Positions 33,330 through 43,307 of a stretch of DNA of 64,000 bases are shown here, one piece after another. Numbering within the stretch: position 1 is the stretch's first letter; the number at the start of each line of letters is the position of its first letter. The notes under the pieces were generated by a model. The model searched no databases and was not told where the DNA came from. It saw only the letters and a list, made by a program, of their open reading frames with translations. The DNA is from Takakia lepidozioides. Taxonomy: Eukaryota; Streptophyta; Takakiopsida; Takakiales; Takakiaceae. The stretch covers positions 40,316,042 through 40,380,041 of the forward strand of contig CM060734.1 of the NCBI GenBank assembly GCA_030704615.1. Direction: 5' to 3'. The translations under genes were made by a program, and so were the position numbers.

Positions 33330-34285
33330 ATATATGAAGCAGAGTCCACACGGATAGAAGCCAGACGACGCTTGTTTCGTGAGGAGCAAGGGCTGGAAGG
33401 CATGAGCAATCCCACGGCAATTCAGTACCCTCCTGATTTGCATCCTTGTCCTCCATTTGCTGTTTGGCTCCCTCAAGGTGTACGGGATCATCTCTCAATT
33501 CAATCAGATGGGCTTGATCCTACAACACGTGAGGAATTACTGGATCTTTCAAGGCCTCCATCATTTACTGCCCTGTCATTCAAGAGTATGACAGCGTATG
33601 GTAACCATTACAGGGTTACATCCCCCGGCATGAACACAACAAGTATGGGTCTTTTGATTGTGGAGTCTCATTGGTTCTAGCACCAACCATTACCAACAAT
33701 TCAGGCAATGACCTGGAGGAACCTACAAGATCTATGGGTCTTATAAGGGAGATTGCAAAATTGACTATGCCAAAACCAACCTATAGTGTTTTGTGTTCGT
33801 GGGTACGGGCGAGTCGCGTGGGTCGTCCAACTATGTCAATCATGAAGCGGATGATGCTGGCTTCACACTGTCAATTTTAACAGATGATTCCATCTTCTGA
33901 GCAAACTTTGTGTTTTCCTGGCAAGGGTGATCAAGTGTTTTTTTTTTTTTTTCATGTGTGAAGGAGCCGGGGGGGTGGAAAGTCGTCCTTGAGAAGAGCC
34001 AACGAGCACGTAGAGTGGTCTGCGACATATCAATTGATAATGATGATGTGGCGGAAGTGGAAGGATTGTTAGCCCCACAAAGACTAGAGGAGACTCTGGT
34101 TACTGATGGCCCAACATGCAGCCGAGCGGTACCGGTTACTCCAGAGCAGGTGGCCTCCTTGTACCTCCGAGCACCCCATATACGTGGTGATGATGTTCAG
34201 CCAACCCTTGGACAAGATCAAGTCTGTGATGAAGACAGTGATACATGTAGTGACCCAGACATAGATGAGGATGATGAAGATTAGA
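33330..34285 (+). pseudogene. CACTA transposase C-terminal region (DUF4216-like, frameshifted)
   Basis: Reads ARRRLFREEQGLEGM, then ALSFKSMTAYGNHYRV. After a frame change it reads HEHNKYGSFDCGVSLVL and YKGDCKIDYAKTNL, and finally FYVKEPGGWKVVLEKSQRA-type sequence with an acidic end (EDSDTCSDPDIDEDDED). These are the usual C-terminal landmarks of TNPD proteins. Several shifts break it. A long T-run lies at ~33940. Confidence 0.6.
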
Positions 34286-34629
34286 TATGCGCGATTTGTG
34301 CACTCCAGTTATAGACCATGCATGATAGTTTAAGGTGGTAACACTCCATTCGCATTCCCATTAAGATATCATGCTTGGACACTGGATTTTATGATCAATT
34401 ATGGAGTGCTTTCCTTTCAGCACCCTTTATTCATTTGTTGTTGCAATTGGCTTTGGACCAACCCGTGCTGGTACCATTGCCATGGGTTCTGCCTGCAATG
34501 TTTTCTTGCCATGGATTCGCCACACGCCACAAAAGGCCATCCAGACCATCCTCTGGAAATGCTCCAATGTTGTTTCAAACATCTCCACATTGCAATGGAT
34601 ACAACACTGACATTAGATGAGTGAAAGTG

Positions 34630-34890
34630 AGACTAGACCTCCAGCCAGCCGGCTTTCCCACATCAAATTGAAGGGGATCTGTAGATTATAGATAACGGCT
34701 GTTGCCTTCTCAATGTCTTTTCCAATCACCTCTGCAATGAACTAGGGTATAAGATCCTTCAAATCACAAGTTTGAGCATCACGCACAAGCCACTTATGGG
34801 GATAGAGTTTCCAATGCGAACCATTGGTCTTTTATTGATAGCATTGTTGTAAAATACATGGACCAACATGGTCAATTTCGGGAATGACAT
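34630..34890 (-). pseudogene. ribosomal protein eS1 (RPS3A) fragment, copy A
   Basis: Minus strand reads TCDLKDLIP, a stop, then FIAEVIGKDIEKATAVIYNL, matching the C-terminal third of eS1 (DLKELV...IGKDIEKA...IYPL). The following DNA resembles the APKFDVGKLME part of copy B but is shifted. It is a captured host gene fragment, not functional. Confidence 0.5.
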
Positions 34891-35394
34891 ATAGTACGCT
34901 TTCATGTACTATGTAAGCATGCAACTATGTACCAGTGACGTGGCTTGTTCGCCACTTAACCTGTTTGCCCATTCAGCCATCTCCACATTGTCATGGATTT
35001 TGCATGCTGGATTGTGAGGCCATCCACACCGTCCTCTGGAAATGCTATCATGGGGTTTCAGCTATGTCCACATTTCCCTGGATTATGCCTGCACGAAGCA
35101 AGGCCAACTGCATTCAGCACCCTCCACTTTATTATAGTATTGCAGCAACATTCAAAGCACTTCAATTTGTATCCATCGAAAACATCTAGGCTGGAAAAAG
35201 ACATTGTTGCAGCAGAACTTAGGAAAGTACTTCTCCCCTTCCACTACACACGTGAAATGAAAGAAGCCAACCAACAGCATACTAGCCAAGAAAATATGAA
35301 ACGAGCCAAGAAAAGAGCCAATATATGCAGTGAAGGTCGACACTAAATGAAACTTATCCAACACTTACATTAGAGGAGGGAAGCTAAGTCTTAC

Positions 35395-35615
35395 CTCCAT
35401 AAGCTTGCCCACATCAAATTTGGGAGCTTTCAGAATTTTTCTTTTCCGGTTGAATGAACTTGACTACAAGATCCTTCAAATCACATGTTTGAGCTTCACA
35501 CACAATGAACTTACAGGGGATTGAGATTCCAATGCGAACCAGAAGTCTTATATTGATAGCATTGTTGTAAAACACATGGACCAACAATGACAGTCTCTGG
35601 AATGACATATAGTAC
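35395..35615 (-). pseudogene. ribosomal protein eS1 (RPS3A) fragment, copy B
   Basis: Minus strand reads AQTCDLKDLVVKFI, then in another frame RKRKILKAPKFDVGKLMEV, the conserved eS1 sequence around K(I/V)LKAPKFDLGKLME. The IGKDIEKA portion present in copy A is missing, so the two copies have lost different parts. The upstream ~120 bases are shared by both copies and are probably intron. Confidence 0.55.
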
Positions 35616-36718
35616 AGTAATGACATATAGTACAACATGCCGCTTCCAGTTGACCATCTACCCATGTAGGTTTCTTGTAACTATCCTTCCACAGGGAATC
35701 ATAGGTAATGTGGAGCTTGAAATCCAGCCCTCTTGGATGAATCTGGACCCACACTCTATCCCTGCTCCTTCAGTTATCCATGCCTCTGACAGCCTACAAT
35801 TCTACCAGCAAACACCCCAACCATACTGGTGTGGAGTTCTTCCCCAAAACACCCCAACCCTACTTATCACAATCTGAAATGCATCTGCTTCTCTCTGTAG
35901 TCCAACAGGCATTCGCCTTTTTGTCTCCATTGTCCCACCATTGGGGTCGGAAAGTGTTCACCCCAAAGCTTCTCCTCACCTCTATTATATGTTTTTGGAT
36001 ACTTCCCTGCTGCCACACTGGCAGTAACTTGCCAAAGTTACTCCAAACCACCACAGATCTACCCAACGACCTAACTTACAGAATTCAATATGCATCTTGC
36101 GGTCGAGTCTGATGAGAGGGCAACACAGGCTGAAATAGGTTGAAGAAGAAGGTGCCCTACCTGTCCTGACCCATGGAGGATTTGACCGATGACCTCTTGT
36201 GTGTGCTGCTTGTGTCTGTAGTCAGGTAATGTCGGATTGGTCTGTCAGATCGAACCACTACGGCGTAGATGAGTAGTCAGAGATTGAAACACGCTTGCTA
36301 AGACCAAGCTGACTCTCCCAAGAATGGCGAGCTCGCTTCTCCTCGTCTCGTCTCTTCCTCCTCTTCTCCTTCGTGCATCATTTGCTCAACGCCTCCATTC
36401 CACGCCTTATTTGCATTATATGTGCCTTCAAAATGACACGTGTAGTGTTGTAGTCGTATAAATAGAGCTCTGAAACCATCTTCAGTCATGGAGTCATAAG
36501 ATTCTATGAAACGTCGTCCACGTGTAGTCAAACATATCACACTAGTCATATAAACCATCTCTGTCATCATGGTCAACAATGTTTGACCAATGCTCCCTAA
36601 CTTTCCGGAGTCATGTAGTGATATCCATTACTACAAAGTCATAAAACTAAAACTGTAATGTATTTCAGCGCTCTGTAGTCATGTACCTAGTGCAGTTTTT
36701 ATGACTCCGCCAAAGCCG

Positions 36719-36748
36719 TAGTCCTAAAAACGCTCGTCTCTTGTAGTG
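36719..36748 (-). repeat. CACTA right terminal inverted repeat
   Basis: Reads ...AAAAACGCTCGTCTCTTGTAGTG on plus, the complement of the left terminus with 2-3 mismatches. It is followed by the GCA target duplicate. Confidence 0.95.
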
Positions 36749-36751
36749 GCA

Positions 36752-36865
36752 GCCACCATGCTGGTGTGTGATCGATGCTCAAGAGGTTGGCATATGGGAT
36801 GCTTGACACCACCTCTTGAGAGGGTTCATGATGGAGATTGGTTATGTCCACACTGCTTGGGATAG
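36752..36865 (+). CDS. PHD finger, second part
   Basis: Continues the frame from 24366: LVCDRCSRGWHMGCL, TPPLERVHDGDW, LCPHC. Together the eight ligands C-x2-C, C-x2-C, H-x2-C, C-x2-C (C4HC3) and the W before the last Cys pair fit a complete PHD finger. PHD fingers typically read histone H3 tail methylation state. It ends at TAG (36864-36866), and the frame stays partly open for ~45 more codons after a TGA. Chromoviruses place a chromodomain at this position; here a PHD finger takes it. Confidence 0.85.
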   Translation, partial: ATMLVCDRCSRGWHMGCLTPPLERVHDGDWLCPHCLG

Positions 36866-37021
36866 TGGCAGTGGACATGACTAGAGGCAGCTAACAAGAC
36901 ATGGGAGGCCAAGCTCATAGGAGTCAATACACGAGATCCCAGGCTCAAGTTCACAAGTTGCAAGACGGCGACTAACGATGGGGCAACTCTTGCACCCGGC
37001 TTCTTGATCTATCGAGTTTGA

Positions 37022-37312
37022 GTGTAGTAGGGACAGTGGTGGAGGACTTAGTGAGGCTATGGTAACTATCACATCTTGTGGCTACATGCACTTAGAGGGA
37101 CCTAAGCACCAGCTAGGGGGGCGATTGTGTGGACTAGTGACTGCCATAGTGGGCAGCATAGTGACAGCATAGTGACAGCCTAGTGACTGACTAGTTCTAG
37201 CCTAGTGGTTGGACTAGTGGTGGACTAGTGGTATACTGGTGTGTGGTGTGCACATGTGTTGTGTGGTTTTGGACAGCGATGTAGTTGTGTAGCGACATGT
37301 ATGCGCACGACA
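37022..37312 (+). other. 3' end of the retroelement: purine tract and LTR-like tail
   Basis: After the last coding sequence a purine-rich GCTAGGGGGGCGA (~37114-37126) could be the polypurine tract. TGTGTGGACTAGTGACTGCC then starts a ~190-base tail rich in CTAGTG repeats and ending CACGACA. It does not match the 15104 end by eye, so it is either a truncated or strongly diverged 3' LTR. Confidence 0.45.
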
Positions 37313-38299
37313 CATTCATACCTAGTAACTAAGATATAGAATAGTCATATCTTTTATTGAGCATCTCCTCCCAACCTAGAAGACATGCAACCACTACATT
37401 GTGCTTCACCCACTGTGCTCAAGTACTAAACATTAAGAGCTCCGTTTCTTTTGAAAATGTACCCACCTTTAGTTATGGCTGATCTTTATTTAATCATGTC
37501 TTTTCATATTAGGTTAACTTAACTTAGATTAAACTTATCTTTTAACACTCCCATCCGAATGATATGTTATCCTTGGACAATCCTAGGTTATCATTGCGGA
37601 CTCCAAAGTCCAAGCCTATCAAAACATCGTAGTCTCCAATTATGGCGGTCGCATAAAGTTTTTATTTTTAATATGTGTGACCGCCATAATTGGTGGTCGT
37701 GCCTATTAATTGATGCGACCACGAAGGCTAGGGGTTGCATGTAATTTTCCAATTTTTAATAGGTATGACTGCCAATTATGGTGGTCGCATGTAATTATTT
37801 TTTAATAGGTGGCGGTGGAGCGACCGCCACAATTGGCGATTGCACCCATTTTTAAGAAAAAGAATATAAAAAATTGAAGAGTCTGCCAAAACTCGACGGT
37901 CACAATTAATTTATTTTTAAAAATATATTTTTAAACTAAATATTAAAATATTTTTAGTGTTAGATAAATCCACGTGTGCAGTCCACGGCAGATAATTTTA
38001 AAAACATTAAAGAAAATGTGTGCGACAGTCGTATGTTTTTTCTCTTTGTAAAAGATACCTGCAACCGCTAATATCGGCGGTCACATTTTTTTTCATTTTT
38101 TTAGAAATGCAAGCAACTGCCAACGTTGGCGGTCGTCCGTATTAAAGATTCCAAAAAACAGAAACTAAAAAAAAAACTAAAGCCACGCATATGACAATTT
38201 AAATTTTTCTTTCCCTTCAGTAATGACTGTATGATACCGGCCTTTAACATATTTGCAGCATTTATCCAAACGGTAGAGAGGAGTAGTTCCGACAATTTT

Positions 38300-38830
38300 C
38301 AATATATTTCAGTGATCAACGTACCTTATATGACAGATACAAAAAATTTAGAGGTGAATTATGCTTATTGTGTCTGCCTCGCCGATTCTCAACACAACGT
38401 GATCTACTTTCCCATCGTCAAACATTTTCATGAGCCCACGAAGTGAAGCATAAAGCCTATGATATAGCAATTGATGAGGAGGTGTTGTGGTCTACACTAA
38501 GGGAGAACCTCATAACTAGAGTGCTACCGGAACGTCCCACCATGATGACGACTGTAGTTGGGGCCCCGATAGCGAGTCCGAAGAGAGCTTTGGGAACCGG
38601 GGTGCTTCGACTGAAGAAATCAGGTCACAATTGTCGTTGAATGTGTTACAAGCCTCTACGTCCGGGTCGGACCAACCGCGATGCACAATTTGTTTGGGGG
38701 ACATTGTAGACGGGCAGTCTAATCACTGCCAATTTGTCTGCATACCTACGATGAGCATAGCATTACAAAATGATTGAAGAAAAGGCCAAATGCCCACTTC
38801 GCCTGAACAAACTTAGAATGGACAATAGAT
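38300..38830 (+). pseudogene. RING-H2 finger gene relic, forward arm (copy 3)
   Basis: Same order and nearly the same sequence as 4338-4860, with frameshifts near 38430 and 38575 and a RING start CTICLGDIVDG-like at ~38680. It cannot encode a full finger. Confidence 0.6.
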
Positions 38831-38997
38831 TATTATTGCAGTATTGGAATGGTCTCAGAAGAGCATGAGCGACGGGGAGTCCACGTACGACGGGGACGAC
38901 CGATGGCTGCTGGGCAACGACGACCGTATGACCATCGCCTAAGTTTTAATTATTTTCGAAAAAAAAAATCTGGGTTCAGGCATCCGTTGGACCATCC

Positions 38998-39640
38998 CTA
39001 GTGACGGTGACCGAAACAATTGGACGACCAAGTTTGTCCAAGCAAAATGGGCATTTTCCTTTTTTTTTTCAACCATTTCGTAATGCAACGCTCATGGCAG
39101 ATTGACAATGATATAATAGACTGCTCGTCTACAATGTCCTCCAAACAAATTGTGCATTGGAGCTGATCAGACCCGGACATAGAAGCTTGGAACACACTCG
39201 ACGGTAATCGTGACCTGATTTATTCAGTCGAAGCATCCCGGTTCCCAAAGCTCTATTCAAACTCACTATCACTAGCCCCAACTAAAGTCGCCGGCACAGT
39301 GGGACGTTCCAGTGGTACTCTACTTCTAAGGTTCTCCCTTGATGTAGACCACAACACCTCCTCAATCACTATATCATAGGCTTTATGCTCCACTTCGTGG
39401 GCGCATGAAAATGTTTGATATTGGGAAAGTAAATACGTTATATTGAGAACTGGCGAGGCGGGCACAATAAACACGATTCACCCCTGAAATTTTTGTATCA
39501 GTCATATGAGGGACTTGTTGAAATATATCAAACAATGTCGGAAGTCTCCTCTCTATCGTTTGGGTCTTTGTCAACATTCTCTAACCATTTTTGTGTATCA
39601 TCTCTATGTTTCTTGTCGGCCATACAGAGAAAGGAGGGAA
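38998..39640 (-). pseudogene. RING-H2 finger gene relic, inverted arm (copy 3)
   Basis: Minus strand counterpart: an N-terminal part near 39620, then YQTFSCAHEVEHKAYD..., ERPTVPATLVGASDSEFE, and LQCTICLEDIVDEQSIISL with HERCITKWLKKK. The last Cys pair is missing as in copy 1. It is an inverted partner of 38300-38830. Confidence 0.6.
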
Positions 39641-40948
39641 AAAAAATGATCAATGAAACAAGAGAAATGAACAAAAGATTAATGAAACGAAAGATCATTT
39701 GTGTCTCTCAGTCTTTGACCATCTTTGTATCTTGTTTTTTAAGTCTTCTATACACACCTCTACAAAAGGTTTGAAGAGGTGTGTCCCATGCGAAGTGATA
39801 CATGTGACAAGTCGTATGCAATCACATGCACAAATGCGAAGGGTTATTACGAAAATGTGAATGGCTTTTTTTTCCGCTACAACATGGTTTGGGCTTGAAC
39901 AATATTGAACTCTGATCAATAGTTATAGTTGTCATAGAGGGTATGTGTGCCCTTTTCTTTGGTATAGAAATGTGTCGTTGTCTTGGTTAGACTTTTGGAT
40001 AGTGATTTATGGGGACATGAAAATATTCTGTGTATGGATAAAACATTGGATAACCATCTCATGGTCGGGGGGTCGTCCCCATGTACCCACAAATTGAGTA
40101 ACAGATAACATACCATTTGCTCGATGTGCACACCTAGTCACCCCAAGGACACTGACCCCATCTTCGTTGTTTTGCCACCACCTTACCATGGCCTTGACAT
40201 GATTCGACACAACCCGGTCATCTAGTTCAGCCCCTCACTCTATGGTTTTTTTTTATAAAGACCGATACTGTGTTATAAACAAAAAAGTCTTGGGTCATTT
40301 GGTCACTTGTGTGGGTACTTGAGAGCTTTGGAGTCATCGAGGGAGGTTTGGGCAATCACATTGTCTGGTTACAGTTGTTAGATGGTGTCTATTTTTCAAA
40401 TGGAAGGCAATAGCCCTGTGCGGTGAAATGACACCATAAGGTAGTCTTGCTTCAGGATGAATTTTCCTCTCTATCTCTAAATGCTGGTATGTACAAGGCC
40501 ACCCCCAGACCATACCACCCCACATTGGATGCCCTGGATATGTATAACATGGCCATCGCGGCCATGCATCTGTAAATGACCTGTGATGAAGTACTCATAT
40601 TTGCACATACGGCCTAATTTCTACACTTCTTTTTATAATGTCCGGGTTTTTTTTTGCAGTAATTGCAAATTTCCTTTCTCTTCCTTTCTATCTAGGAGGC
40701 ATGCTTCTTTTGTAGATGAAGGATAAAAATATTGAAGGAGTATGAAAGGAAATGATGTAAAATATTGAAATAATGATATTCATCGTATGTGAGGGGTTTA
40801 TGTATTTGTAGTTTATTGGTACCTTTCCGAATGTACCTTTTCAGATACGAACGATGCTGCAAAACCAAACAAACATATATTTCTTTTTCATCAAATAGAA
40901 ACAGTAAACCTTCACAATTGAAACTCCAGATCTTCTTGATTCATAGAA

Positions 40949-43307
40949 TCATACGCTACATTCCAGAAAAAACAAATTTATTTTTCATGAATTTATTGAG
41001 TAGTAATATATTTCTTTTTGATCAACAACAACAGTAAATTTTCACACTTGAAATTCCAGATCTTCTATATTTTTAGAACTTTTTATACACAGCTTTTTAT
41101 AAAAGTGCAATCTCCTATGTGGAGACGTGTGTTTTTTAATAAGAAATATGGTAAACAGCACGAGTGGCTACAGAGTTTTGCAGAAAATAGCGGTTCTGTT
41201 CATCCACTGAAATTCATTCACCTCTGTATTATAATCCATTTATATCATCCATATTTGGCAAATTCATCCATAATTTATTTTTTATATGGAGAGATTTGGC
41301 GATTTCATCCATGAAAAAACAGGGGATTTGCGACATAATGGTCCACTTTATTTTTTGAGGTCGAAATCTGGCGAAAATTTGCCAATAAAGAAAACGCTGG
41401 TTGAGACCTAAGTGCGACCTCTAGGATACATTCCAGAAAAAAACAATTTTTTTTCATGAATTTATTGAGTAATAATATATTTCTTTTTCATCAAACAGAA
41501 ACAGTAAATCTTCACACGTGAAATTCCCAATCTCCCACATGAAAGGCCAATCATTGTTAGAAGAAAGCGTACTTGTTGGACTGCATAGATAGTACTTACG
41601 TGAACGTAAATAATTTTGGGAAAATTTCCTTTGTATTTTGAGGGGCCTTATACTTGTGAACACCACTCTAGGGTTACGTGCAGGGACGTTCACGAGTGGA
41701 ATGCACTCGCCAGGCTGGCAGAGTGGGTTATGCTCCTGGAAAGCACTCCTCTTACCCCTCCCTTCTTTCCCTCTTCTTTTCGACTTCTTCCCCCTTCCTT
41801 CTGATTTCATTCTGGCATCTTTTCTGACTTGACACCGTGCTGGAAAGATGATAAAGATAAAGAGGAGAGGACCAAAAATTCTTTACGTAGGGTAAAGCAC
41901 CTGGGCGAGGTGGTTCCCAGGTTTGAGCCCTTGAAATGAGGGCGATAACCTAGGAACCACCTCGCCCAGGTGCTTTACCCTATACATTCATAGTGTGGTA
42001 TGTGTCATTGAGCACATACTATACAATCATTTTATATTCCATAAACATAACCTAGGTGATCCTGGGTTCAATCCTTCAACGTGTGCCTTCAGACCGTCCA
42101 TTGGGCCCTCGATGGCCTATGTGTTGAGCAGTAGGCTCTGTAAATTCACTGGACGTTAAAGAAACTTTATCTTCATCTTTATCTGTCTCTTTCTCCTTGG
42201 GGATAGTAAATATTCATAGTGTGGTCTCTATTGTATATACCATCATTTTTAAAAATTAATTTATTTCAATTTATTTCTTTTCATGCTATTTTTGCAATCT
42301 CCCCTTCGAGGCTTCATATTGCCATATCCACTTTGCTATTTTTCGCTATTTTTTACGAATTTCCAACAACCAAAAGTACTTAAAATTCCAAATTTGTGGC
42401 TAATCACTGCCCCAAGAAAGCTCACTAATTTTTGCGAATTTCCAACGACCCAAAGTACTCCACTCTGCAGGTATCATGAGACCAAGCCAGTGCACCCCTC
42501 ATCAAGGGCTTTCCAACGGCACCAAGCTCTAGGGCTGGGGCCCCGTAGTGGGAGATCTCAACGTCACTACAAAACAAAACAAAACAAAACCAGCATCTGG
42601 GTTCATATATTGATAATTTGAGATGTACTTTCTTGAGTTTTTCAACTGAGAATTATTCTGATTACCTTGATGAGATAACTTTCTGCCAACCCATAATGCA
42701 GTGCCTTGAATTTGTGTGGAATCACAATGTTTGTTTCTTCTCATGCTTTCAATTAATAATTTTGATGATTTATCTTGAAACGTCAGTCCTGCAGTATTTT
42801 CTAATGTCATGACTACAGGATCATAACCTTAAAGTGTATGTAAATAGGATGGAAAATCCCCATGTGGAGATGTTAGTACCCACCACATTGCCGCGGTGCG
42901 CAAATAGGATGGCAGACCCCATGTGAAAGATGAAGCACTGCCTTGGTGGATGACCTACCTAACCTGCACAAAGGAGACAGTATTTAACTCCATCTTCAAG
43001 CACAATGTACAGATGGAATACTTGGTAGAAGATATGTTGATTTGGAAGAATCTGCTGTTGTAGCTCTCAACAATGCTAGTCTGAGAATAGGAGCAGTGGA
43101 AATCAGCTCCACCTTTCAGCTTTGTATGACATTGTCATACATGTGGCAGCGGGGATGTGCCTTCTTGATGATGTTTTTTACTTACCATCAGCAGGAACAA
43201 ATTGGAATTGTCCCTGGCAGCAGTCTCATCAGCGAACAAAGTTTTGCCTCTTATTGAGATGTCCTTAATATAAAATGCAAGCTAAAGGAGAAAGAACAAA
43301 CCTTTGG
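40949..43307. other. intergenic DNA with short repeats
   Basis: A ~100-base segment (TACATTCCAGAAAA..., TTTCATGAATTTATTGAGTA) occurs at ~40965 and again at ~41427. Its 3' part (ATATATTTCTTTTTCATCAAACAGAAACAG) also occurs in each tandem unit. It also holds a foldback at 41893-41985, a (CAAAA)n tract at ~42573-42590, and the 3' flank of RRP6. No gene recognised. Confidence 0.5.
41893..41985. repeat. foldback with 26-base arms
   Basis: GGGTAAAGCACCTGGGCGAG and its continuation GTGGTT are followed ~40 bases later by the exact reverse complement. The loop contains AGGTTTGAGCCC, which in reverse resembles a pol III B box. It would form a very stable hairpin. Flanking GATAAAGATAAAG and its complement near 42165 may mark a larger miniature element. 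Confidence 0.85.

Larger units (their letters stand above)
34286..36718. other. right arm of the CACTA: duplicated gene fragments and subterminal sequence
   Basis: Holds two ~220-250 base direct repeats with eS1-like minus-strand sequence (34630-34890 and 35395-35615). It also has a shorter duplication (CTCTGGAAATGCT near 34551 and 35034) and terminal TAGTCAT-rich sequence from ~36430. A minus-strand segment at 35640-35754 (VQIHPRGLDFKLHITYDSL) looks coding but I do not recognise it. Confidence 0.5.
24367..36748 (+). mobile_element. CACTA (En/Spm) DNA transposon, 12.4 kb
   Basis: Left terminus CACTACAACAGATGAGCG; right terminus, reverse-complemented, CACTACAAGAGACGAGCG. Both continue into TTTTTA. 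It is flanked by GCA (24364-24366) and GCA (36749-36751), the 3-bp duplication typical of CACTA elements. Subterminal repeats lie near the left end. Contents: a minus-strand TNP1-like gene, a captured phosphatase-like domain, a plus-strand TNPD-type transposase with introns, and host-gene fragments near the right end. The transposase has frameshifts and an internal loss, so this copy is probably not autonomous. Confidence 0.95.
15104..37312 (+). mobile_element. Ty3/gypsy-type retroelement with methyltransferase and PHD finger, split by a CACTA
   Basis: Repeat-unit sequence stops at ...GATCCATT before 15104 and resumes as CATTCATACC at 37313, so a block is inserted at the junction of copies 2 and 3. 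The possible target duplication is CATT and the ends are TG...CA. Plus-strand pol order: aspartic protease, C5 methyltransferase, reverse transcriptase, RNase H, integrase (HHCC then DDE), PHD finger. A 12.4 kb CACTA is nested at 24367-36748. The first ~3.1 kb and last ~0.2 kb do not align to each other by eye, so matched LTRs are not demonstrated. The left leader may include other insertions. Integrase after RNase H is the Ty3/gypsy order. The element is inactive because of many stops and frameshifts. Confidence 0.75.
37313..40948. repeat. tandem repeat unit, copy 3
   Basis: Starts CATTCATACCTAGTAACTAAG, matching the start of copies 1 and 2, and includes the motif cluster (37635-37850), both RING arms and the 3' segment. 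It ends early at GATTCATAGAAT, without the next junction, and runs into other repeats. Unlike copy 2 it lacks the LINE and copia insertions, so it gives the empty-site sequence for both. Confidence 0.8.

Noticed and set aside
36298-36579. 93-codon minus-strand frame near the CACTA right end
   Set aside because: It lies in subterminal repeat sequence and shows no domain.
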